From: Gammaproteobacteria bacterium
GTDB lineage: Bacteria; Pseudomonadota; Gammaproteobacteria; Pseudomonadales; Porticoccaceae
Length of the DNA stretch: 54,281 nucleotides
Assembly (NCBI GenBank): GCA_003645535.1
Contig: QNFP01000002.1
Location: 1-54,281 of the forward strand
Direction of reading: 5' to 3'
Shown: positions 7,908-16,920 of the stretch, one piece after another
How positions within the stretch are numbered: position 1 is the stretch's first letter
Layout: every line of letters starts with the position of its first letter
Program-made: the position numbers and the translations under genes
Notes under the pieces: model-generated
Databases searched by the model: none
What the model saw: the letters and a program-made list of their open reading frames with translations, nothing else
What the model was told of the DNA's origin: nothing

Positions 7908-8764
7908 CCATGGTCACGCCTATGGTGCCGGGTACGCTGGCTGTGGATACAGAGGCGCTAAGGCAACTTGTTGACTGGCATATTATATCGGGTACAGATG
8001 CTATTGTGGCGGTGGGGACTACTGGCGAATCGGCCACTCTCGAAATAGAGGAACATCTGGCCGTTATTAAGGCCTGTGTGGAACAGGTGGGTGGTCGAAT
8101 TCCCATTATTGCCGGTACCGGAGCTAATAGTACCAGCGAGGCTATCGAGCTCACTAACAGGGCGAAAAGCGCAGGCGCGGACGCCTGCTTGCTGGTCACA
8201 CCTTATTACAATAAGCCCACCCAGGAAGGCCTGGTGCTGCATTATCAGGCTATTGCTGAAGCTGTCGCAATTCCCCAAATTCTTTATAACGTGCCATCGC
8301 GTACTGCCTGTGACATGTTACCGGATACAGTTTGCCGCCTCGCTCAGATAGAAAATATAGTCGGCATCAAGGAAGCCACGGGAGATATGGATCGGGCGAA
8401 GGCGATTATCGCTGGCAGTGACGAAGAGTTTGCCGTGTATTCTGGTGATGACGCCACTGCTGTAGATTTGATGTTGCTAGGCGGCAAAGGCAATATTTCC
8501 GTAACGGCAAATATTGCACCAGCACAAATGCATGAGTTATGTGTAGCAGCGTTGGCGGGCCGGGAAAGCAAGGCGCGACAGTTAAACGATGCACTTGCCC
8601 AACTGCATGAGGATTTGTTTGTCGAGTCAAATCCTATTCCGGTTAAGTGGGTGCTGGCAGAAATGGGCCATGTCGCACACGATGCTATTCGCCTGCCATT
8701 AACGCCGCTGTCTAAAGAGTGGCATGAGCAGCTGCGCACTGTTCTCGCCAATACAGTCAATTGA
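7886..8764 (+). CDS. dapA: 4-hydroxy-tetrahydrodipicolinate synthase
   Basis: A 292-residue aldolase that condenses pyruvate with aspartate semialdehyde, the first committed step to diaminopimelate and lysine. The Schiff-base lysine is K162 in [10 protein letters not shown]134 (YNVPSRT) and T45/T46 (VGTTGESAT) complete the proton relay. Length and motif positions match the E. coli enzyme with an offset of one residue. The ATG at 7886 directly follows the leader-peptide stop codon and has no strong ribosome binding site of its own. The order dapA-bamC-MBL-purC is the usual operon in Pseudomonas relatives. Confidence 0.96.
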   Translation: MITGSIVAMVTPMVPGTLAVDTEALRQLVDWHIISGTDAIVAVGTTGESATLEIEEHLAVIKACVEQVGGRIPIIAGTGANSTSEAIELTNRAKSAGADACLLVTPYYNKPTQEGLVLHYQAIAEAVAIPQILYNVPSRTACDMLPDTVCRLAQIENIVGIKEATGDMDRAKAIIAGSDEEFAVYSGDDATAVDLMLLGGKGNISVTANIAPAQMHELCVAALAGRESKARQLNDALAQLHEDLFVESNPIPVKWVLAEMGHVAHDAIRLPLTPLSKEWHEQLRTVLANTVN

Positions 8765-8821
8765 TTATGGAGATCCGCCGGTAGTTTTATGGGTACTTAT
8801 TTTCTATTTTGGTTTTTAAGC

Positions 8822-9871
8822 ATGATCAGGAGAGCCTCGGCAATCGCTGGCATTTCGATTTGCCTGTTGGTAGTAAGCGGGTGTGGTGTGTTTTTCGGCG
8901 ACGACGGAATGTTTCGTAACAAGAGTAAGGATTACCTGCTGGCCAGTGAAGAGCCGCCTTTGCATGTTCCAGCCGAGCTGGACGGTGATGCAGTTGGAGA
9001 GCTATTTCGGGTGCCTGAAATTCCCGAGACGAGTGTACTTGATGACGAGGATGGAACTCCCCGCCCGCAGCTTCTCTCCACCAATGTGTTAGAAGAAGAA
9101 GTTAAAATTCAAAGCCTTTCTGGCCGGAAGTGGATTTTGATTAACCGGCTGCCCAGCGAAGTTTGGCCACGGGTAAGAAATATTCTTAATCGCAACGGCG
9201 TGACTACCACGCGGGTGGATGCATCTGCGGGGATAATTGAGACTGTGTGGCTGGAGTTCGATGAAGATAGCGAGCATAACCACCGCTATCGCATTGCCAT
9301 CGAACAGGGGGTGCAGCCCAAGAGTACAGAGATTGCGGTATTGCATATGGCGATGGTAAAGGATGCAGATATTCCGGTCTGGCCAGAGAACTCGACCGAT
9401 GTAGAACGTGAAAACACTATGCTTAATGTGCTCGCCAGCGATCTGGCCGGTGATGGGTCGAGTGGTACAGTGTCTATGTTGGCGCAGAAAATTGGTGGTG
9501 AGTCGAAGGTCGATATTTTGACCCCGTTAGATGAAACGCCCTATATATTACTAAAGCTCGATTATGACCGTTCGTGGGCATCGGTCGGTCATTCAGTAAA
9601 CAAGGATGATTTTAGTATCATCGATCAGGATCGTACGGCCGGGATATTTTATGTGCACTACAGTGTAGATGACGAGGAAGACGAGCCTGGCTTTATAGCT
9701 CGTATGCTCGGTGCCGGAACCGATGAAGATATCCCGGAAGCAAATTGTCAGGTGCAACTCTTGCGCACTGATGGGGGCGTTAAAGTCATAGTTTTAGATC
9801 AGCAACAGGATGCATTTGAGCGTGCTGAGGCATTGCGATTGTTGAAAAAAATTCGCTCGAATTTATCCTGA
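8822..9871 (+). CDS. bamC: Outer membrane protein assembly factor BamC (lipoprotein)
   Basis: A 349-residue lipoprotein subunit of the BAM complex that inserts beta-barrel proteins into the outer membrane. From the ATG at 8822 the protein has a standard lipoprotein signal (MIRR, hydrophobic stretch, lipobox VSGC), then a low-complexity acidic linker (YLLASEEPPLHVP, FRVPEIPE) that in E. coli BamC contacts BamD. Two helix-grip domains follow. An upstream in-frame ATG at 8789 would put hydrophobic residues before the positive charge, so it is less likely. The place directly after dapA matches the E. coli dapA-nlpB order. Confidence 0.88.
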   Translation: MIRRASAIAGISICLLVVSGCGVFFGDDGMFRNKSKDYLLASEEPPLHVPAELDGDAVGELFRVPEIPETSVLDDEDGTPRPQLLSTNVLEEEVKIQSLSGRKWILINRLPSEVWPRVRNILNRNGVTTTRVDASAGIIETVWLEFDEDSEHNHRYRIAIEQGVQPKSTEIAVLHMAMVKDADIPVWPENSTDVERENTMLNVLASDLAGDGSSGTVSMLAQKIGGESKVDILTPLDETPYILLKLDYDRSWASVGHSVNKDDFSIIDQDRTAGIFYVHYSVDDEEDEPGFIARMLGAGTDEDIPEANCQVQLLRTDGGVKVIVLDQQQDAFERAEALRLLKKIRSNLS

Positions 9872-9886
9872 CCCAGGTTTGAAAGT

Positions 9887-10645
9887 GTGCGATTAATATC
9901 GTTAGGTAGTGGCAGCAGAGGCAATGCTACCCTGGTAGAGTCCGGTAATGCCTGTGTGCTGGTTGATAATGGCTTCTCCATCAGCGAGCTGACAAAGCGT
10001 ATGGTCAGACAGGGCCGCCACCCTCAACAGTTGAGTGCTATTTTGGTGAGCCACGAACATAGTGATCATATTCGTGGTGTATTCCCGTTAGCTCGACGTT
10101 ATTCTTTGCCGGTATATTTGACTGCGGGAACAGCAAAAGCCAAAGCAGCGCCCACCGGGGTCACCCTCGAGCTTATTAACGCACACCGGAGCTTTGCTGT
10201 TGAGGATATCGAAGTATCTCCTGTTGCAGTGCCTCATGATGCCCGCGAACCTGTCCAGTTTGTTTTTCGTAATCAGAGTAAATCCATGGGGGTATTGACC
10301 GATCTTGGTAGTATTACCGCCCATGTTATAGATTCTTATCGGCATTGTGACGGACTCTTGCTAGAGTCAAACCACGATCAGAATATGCTCGCGGAAGGGC
10401 CCTACCCCTACCCACTAAAACAGCGAGTTGGCGGTGACTGGGGACATTTGAACAATCAGCAGGCAGCAGGCATGTTGGCTCGCATCGAGCTGGAGCAACT
10501 GCAGGGCATTGTTATTGGCCACATAAGTGAACAGAATAATTGTCTGGATACAGTAAAAAAATGTATTGAGCCATTGGTTGAGAATATTCCACAGGTGCAT
10601 TATGCCAGCCAGCTAGACGGGACCAGCTGGCTGACAGTAGATTAG
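9887..10645 (+). CDS. MBL-fold hydrolase of the YycJ/WalJ type
   Basis: A 252-residue metallo-beta-lactamase-fold protein with GTG start. The N-terminal LISLGSGSRGNATLVE strand, the HEHSDH metal motif (H56, H58, D60, H61), the late GHLNNQQAA segment and the VIGHISEQNN ligand segment fit the YycJ/WalJ group of putative nucleases. Relatives are found between bamC and purC in Pseudomonas. The biochemical function in gammaproteobacteria is not settled. It starts 15 bases after bamC and is part of the dapA operon. Confidence 0.82.
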   Translation: MRLISLGSGSRGNATLVESGNACVLVDNGFSISELTKRMVRQGRHPQQLSAILVSHEHSDHIRGVFPLARRYSLPVYLTAGTAKAKAAPTGVTLELINAHRSFAVEDIEVSPVAVPHDAREPVQFVFRNQSKSMGVLTDLGSITAHVIDSYRHCDGLLLESNHDQNMLAEGPYPYPLKQRVGGDWGHLNNQQAAGMLARIELEQLQGIVIGHISEQNNCLDTVKKCIEPLVENIPQVHYASQLDGTSWLTVD

Positions 10646-10735
10646 TGTCTTAACACACGATTTCAGGTCGATTTATCTCTGTGATTTATAAATCTGTTAT
10701 TTCTATATTTATGGTTCGAACAGGAGAACCTTTCT

Positions 10736-11449
10736 ATGAATAAGCGCAAAGAGCTGTATCGGGGCAAGGCGAAGTCGGTTTATCTGACCGATGACAAGGA
10801 TTTACTAATCCTCCATTTTCGCAATGACACATCCGCATTTGATGGCAAAAAAATAGAGCAGCTCGACAAAAAGGGCATGGTGAACAACAAGTTTAATGCT
10901 TTCATTATGGAGAAGCTTGAGGCGGCAGGGATACCCACTCATTTCAAATCAATATTGAATGATCAGGAGTCCGTGGTGTTGGCCCTGGAGATGTTTCCAG
11001 TAGAGTGCGTGGTAAGAAATATTGCTGCCGGTAGTATATGTAAGCGCCTTGGTATAGAAGAAGGGATCGATCTGGATCCACCTACATTTGAGTTTTTTCT
11101 CAAAGACGATGCGCGTGGTGACCCTATGATCAATGAGTATCACATTAATTCATTCGGCTGGGCCGGACCGGAACACGTTGTCATAATGAAAGAACTTAGC
11201 TTTGCTGTGAATAACGTTCTCAAAGCTTTGTTCAGGGAAGGCAATATGCTCCTCGTGGATTACAAGCTGGAGTTCGGTTTGCATAATGGTGAGGTCGTCC
11301 TCGGTGATGAGTTCACGCCTGATGGCTGTCGCCTATGGGATGTGGATACCAGGGAGAAACTGGACAAGGATCGCTTTCGCCAGGATCTTGGCGATGTCGT
11401 TGAATCTTACCAGCTGGTTGGCAAAAGGCTTGGTTTAAATATCAATTGA
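10736..11449 (+). CDS. purC: Phosphoribosylaminoimidazole-succinocarboxamide synthase
   Basis: A 237-residue SAICAR synthetase that joins CAIR and aspartate with ATP in purine biosynthesis. Typical segments are [14 protein letters not shown] at the start, [25 protein letters not shown] and the late [14 protein letters not shown]. Length is normal for the short bacterial form. AGGAGA lies upstream of the ATG at a good distance. The 90-base gap to the MBL gene holds an AT-rich stretch with loose GATTTAT repeats, which could carry a separate promoter. The gene closes the dapA operon. Confidence 0.96.
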   Translation: MNKRKELYRGKAKSVYLTDDKDLLILHFRNDTSAFDGKKIEQLDKKGMVNNKFNAFIMEKLEAAGIPTHFKSILNDQESVVLALEMFPVECVVRNIAAGSICKRLGIEEGIDLDPPTFEFFLKDDARGDPMINEYHINSFGWAGPEHVVIMKELSFAVNNVLKALFREGNMLLVDYKLEFGLHNGEVVLGDEFTPDGCRLWDVDTREKLDKDRFRQDLGDVVESYQLVGKRLGLNIN

Positions 11450-11760
11450 TGCAGATGTAATAATTTGGTGCGTACTGGGCCTTATTGGTGCTGAAAAGGT
11501 CGATGCTATCTGCATTTGTCCACAGTTAAGGGTAATAGCTAAGCATAGTTTTCTAAATGTTATGTAACTCATTGATTCTTTTTAGGTGTGTATATAACCA
11601 ATTGATTTATATAGACTTTTGTTTTTGACTAAAAAATGATCATTTTATGACAAGCTATATAGCTAGCGGCTTTGTGACGGTATTATGGAAGTAATACACA
11701 AACTTATCCACAGAATTTGTGAGTAAGTGTTGTCAACTAAAAATTGCCTAAAACGTTTAA
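11450..11760. other. AT-rich intergenic region with a DnaA-box-like inverted pair
   Basis: No gene is seen in these 311 bases. TTATCCACA at 11704-11712 matches the strong DnaA box consensus exactly. A near match on the opposite strand, TGTGAGTAA (11718-11726), forms an imperfect inverted repeat with it around a 5-base centre. A third near match, TTGTCCACA, lies at 11516-11524. The stretch between them is AT-rich and contains a TGATCATTTTATGA segment. It lies between the convergent purC and lipoprotein genes. No origin-type gene is nearby, so this is not presented as oriC. Confidence 0.4.
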
Positions 11761-12225
11761 TTAAATACAGTGCGCTGGCAGGATCAGCTTGTCGACCCTG
11801 TCCACAAGTTTCACTGCCTCAGGGCAAGATAACTGAGCATTGCCGGCCAGATTTATGTGGGTGAGGTGAACAAGTTTAAATAGCACCAACACGGACTTAA
11901 TGTTGTTGTCAGAAAAGTCCAGGGTGACAATTTGAGCAAATTGCTCGAGACCATCAAGGCTGAGGATGTCGGCATGACTACACCGGAGTATGCTCAGATG
12001 TGCTGCCTGGGTTATTTTATAGTCCTCGATAGCGTGCGCGATGCAATTATGCAGTGCGGTATCGGTTACTGCATAGTCAGCGAAAAGCACCGGTGGTTCG
12101 TGGATAGGCGTGTCATTGAGGGTGATGACGTACTGGTCACAGCCGGTGGTGGTTACCAGTAAGGTTGCCATTAAAGTTACCAGTAAAATTGTCGGCAAGA
12201 CAGTTGCGGAAAGTGCTTTCTTCAT
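11761..12225 (-). CDS. Putative lipoprotein with leucine-rich-repeat-like C-terminus
   Basis: A 154-residue protein with a clear lipoprotein signal: MKKALSATV, a hydrophobic core, and TTTGC as lipobox. The C-terminal half has two LRR-like stretches, LDGLEQFAQIVTLDFSDNNI and LVHLTHINLAGN, each with the LxxLxLxxN pattern. The start is placed at ATG 12225 because it begins the signal peptide; the frame stays open upstream but the extra residues have no support. I do not recognise a specific family, and function is unknown. The signal-peptide DNA contains short near-repeats (GTTACCAGTAA). Confidence 0.6.
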   Translation of the reverse strand: MKKALSATVLPTILLVTLMATLLVTTTGCDQYVITLNDTPIHEPPVLFADYAVTDTALHNCIAHAIEDYKITQAAHLSILRCSHADILSLDGLEQFAQIVTLDFSDNNIKSVLVLFKLVHLTHINLAGNAQLSCPEAVKLVDRVDKLILPAHCI

Positions 12226-12613
12226 GAACTGTTCCCACAGATCCGTGTTATCAGGACTTGATAATAGCCCTGTCCTTGCAATATGGCTACTGCGATGTAA
12301 AAAATGAAGCCAATAAATGAAGCCAATAAATGAAGAGTGCCAGCAGATTATAAACGGCAGGGTTAGCAATGAATTGTCTACATTGTTCTCTCGATTTACG
12401 GGCCTCGATTAACAGGCTTCGAATGAGTGCTCTCGACGTCCTCCATTCGCCTGATTTCGTCTGGCTGGCCATTAAGGCTGATTTCACCAGAATTTTGTGT
12501 GCGAAGACACTTTCTCGCCTACTACGACTAAAAAATCTACAACTGTGAAGTTACAGCGGCCTATGTCAATAATACCCAGTAAAATGAAAAAAGTAGAAAT
12601 TAAGGACTTAGCA
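12226..12613. other. Intergenic region between two lipoprotein genes; possible small ORF
   Basis: A 388-base stretch. It holds 2.6 copies of a 13-bp repeat (AAATGAAGCCAAT, 12302-12336) and two near copies of CTCGATTTACGGGC around 12393-12420. On the minus strand 12487-12287 could encode a 66-residue basic peptide with a hydrophobic C-terminal helix (NLLALFIYWLHLLASFF), but part of that helix is simply the translated repeat and no good ribosome binding site is visible. I leave it as a possibility only. Promoters for both flanking genes must lie here, but I cannot point to convincing boxes. Confidence 0.35.
12302..12336. repeat. 13-bp direct tandem repeat
   Basis: AAATGAAGCCAAT occurs at 12302-12314 and 12315-12327 with perfect identity. 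A third partial copy (AAATGAAG) starts at 12328. Confidence 0.85.
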
Positions 12614-13261
12614 ATGAAACCATTACTTTTATTATGTTTGTCGGTAGCACTGGTAGCCTGTATGTCAACAGATCCATATACGGGGGAGCAGGAAGTTAGC
12701 AATACTGCCAAGGGTGCTGGTATCGGCGCGGTTACCGGTGCGCTTATCGGCATGGCGGCATCGAGTAAGAGTGATCGTGGCAAGGGCGCACTCATCGGTG
12801 CAGCCGGTGGCGCCGCCATTGGTGGCGGTGTTGGTTTTTATATGGATAAGCAGGAGGCAGCACTCCGGGCAAAGCTTGAAGGTACTGGCGTACGGGTAGT
12901 TCGAGAGGGCGATAATATTCGCCTGGTGATGCCGGGAAACGTCACCTTTGCAGTCGACCGCGACGAAGTGCGCGCCGAGTTTTACCAAACATTGGAATCT
13001 GTAGCGCTGTTGCTAAAAGAATATGACAAAACCAATATTCGCATTGCGGGGCATACTGATTCGGATGGTAGTGATAGCTATAATCAGACATTGTCAGAGC
13101 AGCGGGCGGCCAGTGTCGGACAGCTACTGATTTCTTACGGCATCATGTCGGGTCGTGTATTCACCACTGGTTACGGTGAACGCTACCCAGTGGCGAGCAA
13201 TGACACTGCGGAGGGGCGTCAGGCCAATAGAAGAGTTGAGCTTGAACTTCTGCCATTTTGA
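12614..13261 (+). CDS. OmpA-family lipoprotein with glycine-zipper region (YiaD-like)
   Basis: A 215-residue outer-membrane lipoprotein. The ATG at 12614 has AAGGA upstream and starts a lipoprotein signal with lipobox LVAC. After the lipidated cysteine comes a glycine-zipper segment (GAGIGAVTGALIGMAA and GALIGAAGGAAIGGGVG, about residues 35-75). The C-terminal OmpA domain binds peptidoglycan, with the motif NIRIAGHTDSDGSDSYN and the later LSEQRAASV and RRVELEL segments. The same frame is open 117 bases further upstream, but that extension lacks signal character. It probably links outer membrane and cell wall. Confidence 0.85.
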   Translation: MKPLLLLCLSVALVACMSTDPYTGEQEVSNTAKGAGIGAVTGALIGMAASSKSDRGKGALIGAAGGAAIGGGVGFYMDKQEAALRAKLEGTGVRVVREGDNIRLVMPGNVTFAVDRDEVRAEFYQTLESVALLLKEYDKTNIRIAGHTDSDGSDSYNQTLSEQRAASVGQLLISYGIMSGRVFTTGYGERYPVASNDTAEGRQANRRVELELLPF

Positions 13262-13297
13262 AACGCACAATTTGTACCTGCATTCACGTGACGCAAA

Positions 13298-14101
13298 GTG
13301 GTGGCTAAGCTCCCCATAGTCGTTCATCCTGGTTACGAACAACTGGCTGCTGGGCTTGCTAGTGCGCTCGGCGCTCCCCTTGTTCAACACGTTGAACAAA
13401 TTACCACCGAGCACTACCTGGAATATGGTGACAGTGGTTTGTCTTTAGTCAGCAGCTTATCCGATGCTGGTGGGGGCAAACCGGTCACGGTTTGTTGTGA
13501 CTTTGTTAACGGCACGTTACGCCATAGACGGTTGTACGGGGGCGGGATCAGACAGGCGCTAGGCAGGGCCGTCGGTATATCCTCAGGCTTTAAGCCCCTG
13601 GTCGCAGATTTAACTGCCGGGCTCGGGCGCGACGGCTATGTATTGGCTAGTCTCGGTGCGAGGGTAATCCTGGTCGAGCGCAATGAGGTGGTGGCGGCTT
13701 TGCTGGCAGATGGCCTGGCGAGGTTGCGACAACACGCAGCGCAAGACAATTCGCTAAGAGAGATAAGCGACCGTTTGACCTTGCATCGTGTTGATGGCAA
13801 AAATTGGCTGCGAACTCTCGACAAAGAAAGCTACGCCGATGTTATCTACCTTGATCCAATGTTTCCCGAACGGAGCAAAAGCGCGCGGGTGAAAAAGGAT
13901 ATGGCGATATTTCACGGTTTGGTGGGTGACGATGCCGACGCTGGTGATCTGCTGGAGCTGGCGTGTAAAGCGGCACGTTATAGAGTCGTGGTGAAACGCC
14001 CGCGCCGTGCACCACCATTGGCAGGTATCAAACCTCGTTTTTCAATTGCTGGTAAGACCACACGGTTTGATATCCATGTGTTAAAGAAAATACCACGTTA
14101 A
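13298..14101 (+). CDS. rsmJ: 16S rRNA (guanine1516-N2)-methyltransferase RsmJ
   Basis: A 267-residue SAM-dependent methyltransferase. The SAM-binding loop is DLTAGLGRDGYVLASLGARV (about residues 104-123). The catalytic DPMFP motif is at 186-190, and the downstream segments RVVVKRPRRAPPLAG and SIAGKTTRFDIHVL are typical of RsmJ (YhiQ). It methylates G1516 of 16S rRNA at N2. Start is one of two adjacent GTG codons (13298 or 13301); no clear ribosome binding site is present. It is convergent with dapE. Confidence 0.9.
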   Translation: MVAKLPIVVHPGYEQLAAGLASALGAPLVQHVEQITTEHYLEYGDSGLSLVSSLSDAGGGKPVTVCCDFVNGTLRHRRLYGGGIRQALGRAVGISSGFKPLVADLTAGLGRDGYVLASLGARVILVERNEVVAALLADGLARLRQHAAQDNSLREISDRLTLHRVDGKNWLRTLDKESYADVIYLDPMFPERSKSARVKKDMAIFHGLVGDDADAGDLLELACKAARYRVVVKRPRRAPPLAGIKPRFSIAGKTTRFDIHVLKKIPR

Positions 14102-14203
14102 TATGTTGAACCGGGAGTTATCTGCGTCATGAGCGTGCGTAAGTCTGCTTAACAAACGCCTGCGCAGCGATTTACACAGTGGCAGGACATGGTATTAACG
14201 TCG

Positions 14204-15367
14204 CTAAGGGACTAATAGCGTAGTCAATATATCTCGATAAATATTAGTGAGTCTATCGAGGTCGGCGACTAAAATATGTTCGTCGATTTTGTGAATACTA
14301 TTATTAACCGGCCCAAATTCAACGATCTGAGTGCCGAGTGTCGCTATAAAGCGGCCGTCTGAAGTGCCGCCTCCAGTGGATAGCTCGGGTTTTTCCCCGA
14401 CATTTTTTTGGATACAGTCAACGACGGCATCTGTCAGTGTTGCCGACGTGGTTAGAAAGGGTTCTCCGCTGAGTTGCCAGTTTATGTGGTAATTCAGTTC
14501 TGCGTGGCTAAGTATGTCCTCGACCAAAGATTGCAATTGCAGTGAGGTGATTTCGGTAGAAAATCTGAAATTGAAATCAACAATAATTTCGCCGGGAATA
14601 ACATTTGTCGTCCCGGTGCCAGCGTTGATGTTGGAAATTTGAAAGCTGGTTGGGGGGAACTGTTCGTTACCTTCATCCCAGGTCTTTGTGGTCATAATTG
14701 ACAGTGCCGGGATCAGCTTATGGATCGGATTATCCGCTAGCTGAGGATAAGCGATATGGCCCTGTATACCTTTAACGGTGAGGCGGGCATTTAATGACCC
14801 CCGACGACCTATTTTGACGGTATCACCCAATACCCTGGATGAAGATGGTTCGCCGACAATACACCATTCGGGAGCTATTCCCTGATTGCTTAACCAGTCG
14901 ACTACCCGTGTGGTGCCATTGATCGCGGGGCCTTCCTCGTCGCTAGTGATTAAAAAAGCGATACGGCCGTCGTGAGATGGGTGATTCTTTACGAAGGTTT
15001 CTGTGGCGGTAATCATCGCTGCCAGGGAGCCTTTCATATCGGCAGCGCCACGACCGTAAAGAAGGTTATCTTTCAGGACTGGTTCAAAGGGTTCGCTATG
15101 CCAGTCTTTAATTTCGCCTACGGGGACAACATCCGTATGCCCAGCAAAACACAGTATGGGACCATCACTACCGCGAATAGCCCAGAAGTTTTCGACGTCT
15201 TCAAAAGGCAGTCGGTGGATATCGAAGTCCAGTGCTTCGAGACGTTCTATAAGCATATCCTGACAGCCAGCATCGACCGGGCTGACCGACTGCCGACGGA
15301 TTAAGGCACAGGTTAATTCAAGCGTTGGCGACTGTGACTTGATCAGGGCTTCCCTAGTTATGGGCAT
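14204..15367 (-). CDS. dapE: Succinyl-diaminopimelate desuccinylase
   Basis: A 387-residue M20 family metallopeptidase that removes succinate from N-succinyl-LL-diaminopimelate. Metal and catalytic segments are visible: FAGHTDVVP (H77, D79), GRGAADMKGS, TSDEEGPA with the paired glutamates, VGEPSS, and the C-terminal FGPVNNSIHKIDE histidine. The start overlaps the end of dapD by 14 bases, which implies coupled translation of the two steps of the succinylase branch. Confidence 0.95.
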   Translation of the reverse strand: MPITREALIKSQSPTLELTCALIRRQSVSPVDAGCQDMLIERLEALDFDIHRLPFEDVENFWAIRGSDGPILCFAGHTDVVPVGEIKDWHSEPFEPVLKDNLLYGRGAADMKGSLAAMITATETFVKNHPSHDGRIAFLITSDEEGPAINGTTRVVDWLSNQGIAPEWCIVGEPSSSRVLGDTVKIGRRGSLNARLTVKGIQGHIAYPQLADNPIHKLIPALSIMTTKTWDEGNEQFPPTSFQISNINAGTGTTNVIPGEIIVDFNFRFSTEITSLQLQSLVEDILSHAELNYHINWQLSGEPFLTTSATLTDAVVDCIQKNVGEKPELSTGGGTSDGRFIATLGTQIVEFGPVNNSIHKIDEHILVADLDRLTNIYRDILTTLLVP

Positions 15368-16388
15368 GAAGGGCTTCGTTCAGCTCAATCGCGGTCTGGT
15401 TGGTCAGACATTCTACTGCGCCGGTCATGGAGTTGCGACGGAACAATAAATCTGTGCGGCCCGCGAGCTCGCGTGCTTTGGTTTTGCCTACCTTGTTCAG
15501 TTGATCATCCAGCATCAGGACTTTTGTCCCCGCAGTGATATACAGCCCGGCTTCGACCGTGCAGCGATCACCCAGTGGGATACCAATACCGGCATTAGCA
15601 CCAAGCAGACATTCCTTACCCACGGAGATGACTATATTGCCACCGCCAGAGAGTGTACCCATGGTTGAGCTACTGCCGCCCAGGTCAGAACCGGCGCCGA
15701 TAAATACCCCTGCTGAGATACGCCCTTCAATCATATTAGGGCCTTCTGCCCCGGCGTTAAAGTTGACAAAGCCCTCGTGCATGATGGTAGTGCCTTCGCC
15801 GATATATGCGCCGAGCCGAACCCGAGATGTGTCGGCTATCCTGACCCCACCCGGTACCACATAGTCTGTCATTTTCGGAAATTTATCGACGCAGCTCACT
15901 TGCAGACTGCAGCCCTGCATACGCGCTTCAAGCTGGCGTTGGGGTAGTTCGGTGAGGTCGATGGCGCCCTCATTGGTCCAGGCGACATTGGGTAAGACAC
16001 CGAAAATACCGCTGAGATTAGTGCCATGGGGCTTGACCAGACGATGTGAAATTAGGTGCAACTTCAGATAAGCCGCAGGCACAGAAGTTGCCTCGCTGTC
16101 ACTGACCAGTGCCACAGCGACGACGGGTTTGCTGGAAGCGGCGAGTTTGCCGGTGAGTTCTGCCTGAAGGGATTCTCCTGCCTGGGTAAATGCATCCGCC
16201 AGTTTGGTGATCATGCTGGCATCCAGTATAACGGCTGCATCTTCCTTCACTTCACCGATGATCTGACTCAGTGCTGACTGAATACCCGCTGATGGTGCCA
16301 GTACGGGGGCGGGATAAAAAACCTCCAGCCATTCGCCTTTACTGTTCTGGCTGCCAACACCGATGCCAACACTGTATAAATTTGTCAT
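15354..16388 (-). CDS. dapD: 2,3,4,5-tetrahydropyridine-2,6-dicarboxylate N-succinyltransferase (long form)
   Basis: A 344-residue acyltransferase that succinylates the product of DapA/DapB. This is the longer Pseudomonas-type DapD rather than the 274-residue enterobacterial type. The C-terminal half has the left-handed beta-helix hexapeptide pattern (RIADTSRVRLGAYIGEGTTI, GRISAGVFIGAGSDLGG, SVGKECLLGANAGIGIPLGD), and the N-terminal half is the longer domain of this subfamily. It forms a cluster with dapE and is preceded by the ArsC-like gene. Confidence 0.95.
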   Translation of the reverse strand: MTNLYSVGIGVGSQNSKGEWLEVFYPAPVLAPSAGIQSALSQIIGEVKEDAAVILDASMITKLADAFTQAGESLQAELTGKLAASSKPVVAVALVSDSEATSVPAAYLKLHLISHRLVKPHGTNLSGIFGVLPNVAWTNEGAIDLTELPQRQLEARMQGCSLQVSCVDKFPKMTDYVVPGGVRIADTSRVRLGAYIGEGTTIMHEGFVNFNAGAEGPNMIEGRISAGVFIGAGSDLGGSSSTMGTLSGGGNIVISVGKECLLGANAGIGIPLGDRCTVEAGLYITAGTKVLMLDDQLNKVGKTKARELAGRTDLLFRRNSMTGAVECLTNQTAIELNEALHAHN

Positions 16389-16407
16389 TGTTTTACCTCA
16401 CTCCTCA

Positions 16408-16459
16408 TTCGTTAAACTGGTTTGTTAGGCCCATTATTCAGGCTGATTCGTTAGGGGCT
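16408..16459. repeat. Degenerate 13-bp repeat over the end of the ArsC-like gene
   Basis: Four 13-bp units starting TTCGTTAAACTGG, TTTGTTAGGCCCA, TTATTCAGGCTGA and TTCGTTAGGGGCT lie head to tail. Identity between units is only about 50-70%, so this is a weak call. The last two units overlap the stop and final codons of the minus-strand ArsC-like gene. Confidence 0.3.
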
Positions 16460-16800
16460 GGAAAAATACTTTCGTATTCTGCTGGTTTAAAACCGACAAA
16501 TACTGCGTTATTGTATTCAAGAACAGGGCGCTTGATCAGGGTCGGATTGTTGAGCATTACCTGGATGACATTTGCTTCGTTGAGGCTTTGTTTTACGCCA
16601 TCGGATAACTGCTTCCAGGTGCTGCTGCGCTTGTTGACCAGTACTTGCCAGTCGACATTCTCAAGCCACTCTTTCACCTTGCTTTCCGTTAACCCATCGC
16701 TGCGAACATCGTGGAACTGGTAGTCAAGATTATGCTGGTCAAGCCATGTTCTGGCTTTCTTTACGGTATCGCAATTTTTAATGCCAAATAGTGTCGTCAT
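16438..16800 (-). CDS. ArsC/Spx-family protein (YffB-like)
   Basis: A 120-residue thioredoxin-fold protein of the arsenate reductase-like family. It has the IKNCDTVKKAR segment with the single N-terminal cysteine (C10), the LDYQFHDVRSDGL strand, and the NPTLIKRPVLEYNN segment with the cis-proline region and conserved arginine. It resembles E. coli YffB, which is also found next to dapE. Its function is uncertain; it may be a glutathione-dependent reductase. Start is placed at ATG 16800; an in-frame ATG four codons upstream at 16812 is possible. Confidence 0.82.
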   Translation of the reverse strand: MTTLFGIKNCDTVKKARTWLDQHNLDYQFHDVRSDGLTESKVKEWLENVDWQVLVNKRSSTWKQLSDGVKQSLNEANVIQVMLNNPTLIKRPVLEYNNAVFVGFKPAEYESIFPAPNESA

Positions 16801-16920
16801 TAACGTACTCATTCCTGCCAAATTTTGTATGGACAGCTTCCCCAAAAAACAGCGACACAGGATAGCAAAATCGCCCGTCCGCTGGATAGTGTGATTGTCC
16901 TGTCACCGGCGGTGCTAAAT

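Noticed and set aside
11516-11726. Chromosomal replication origin
   Set aside because: Only one perfect DnaA box is present and there is no dnaA, dnaN, gidA or similar origin-linked gene nearby; kept only as a DnaA-box-like region.
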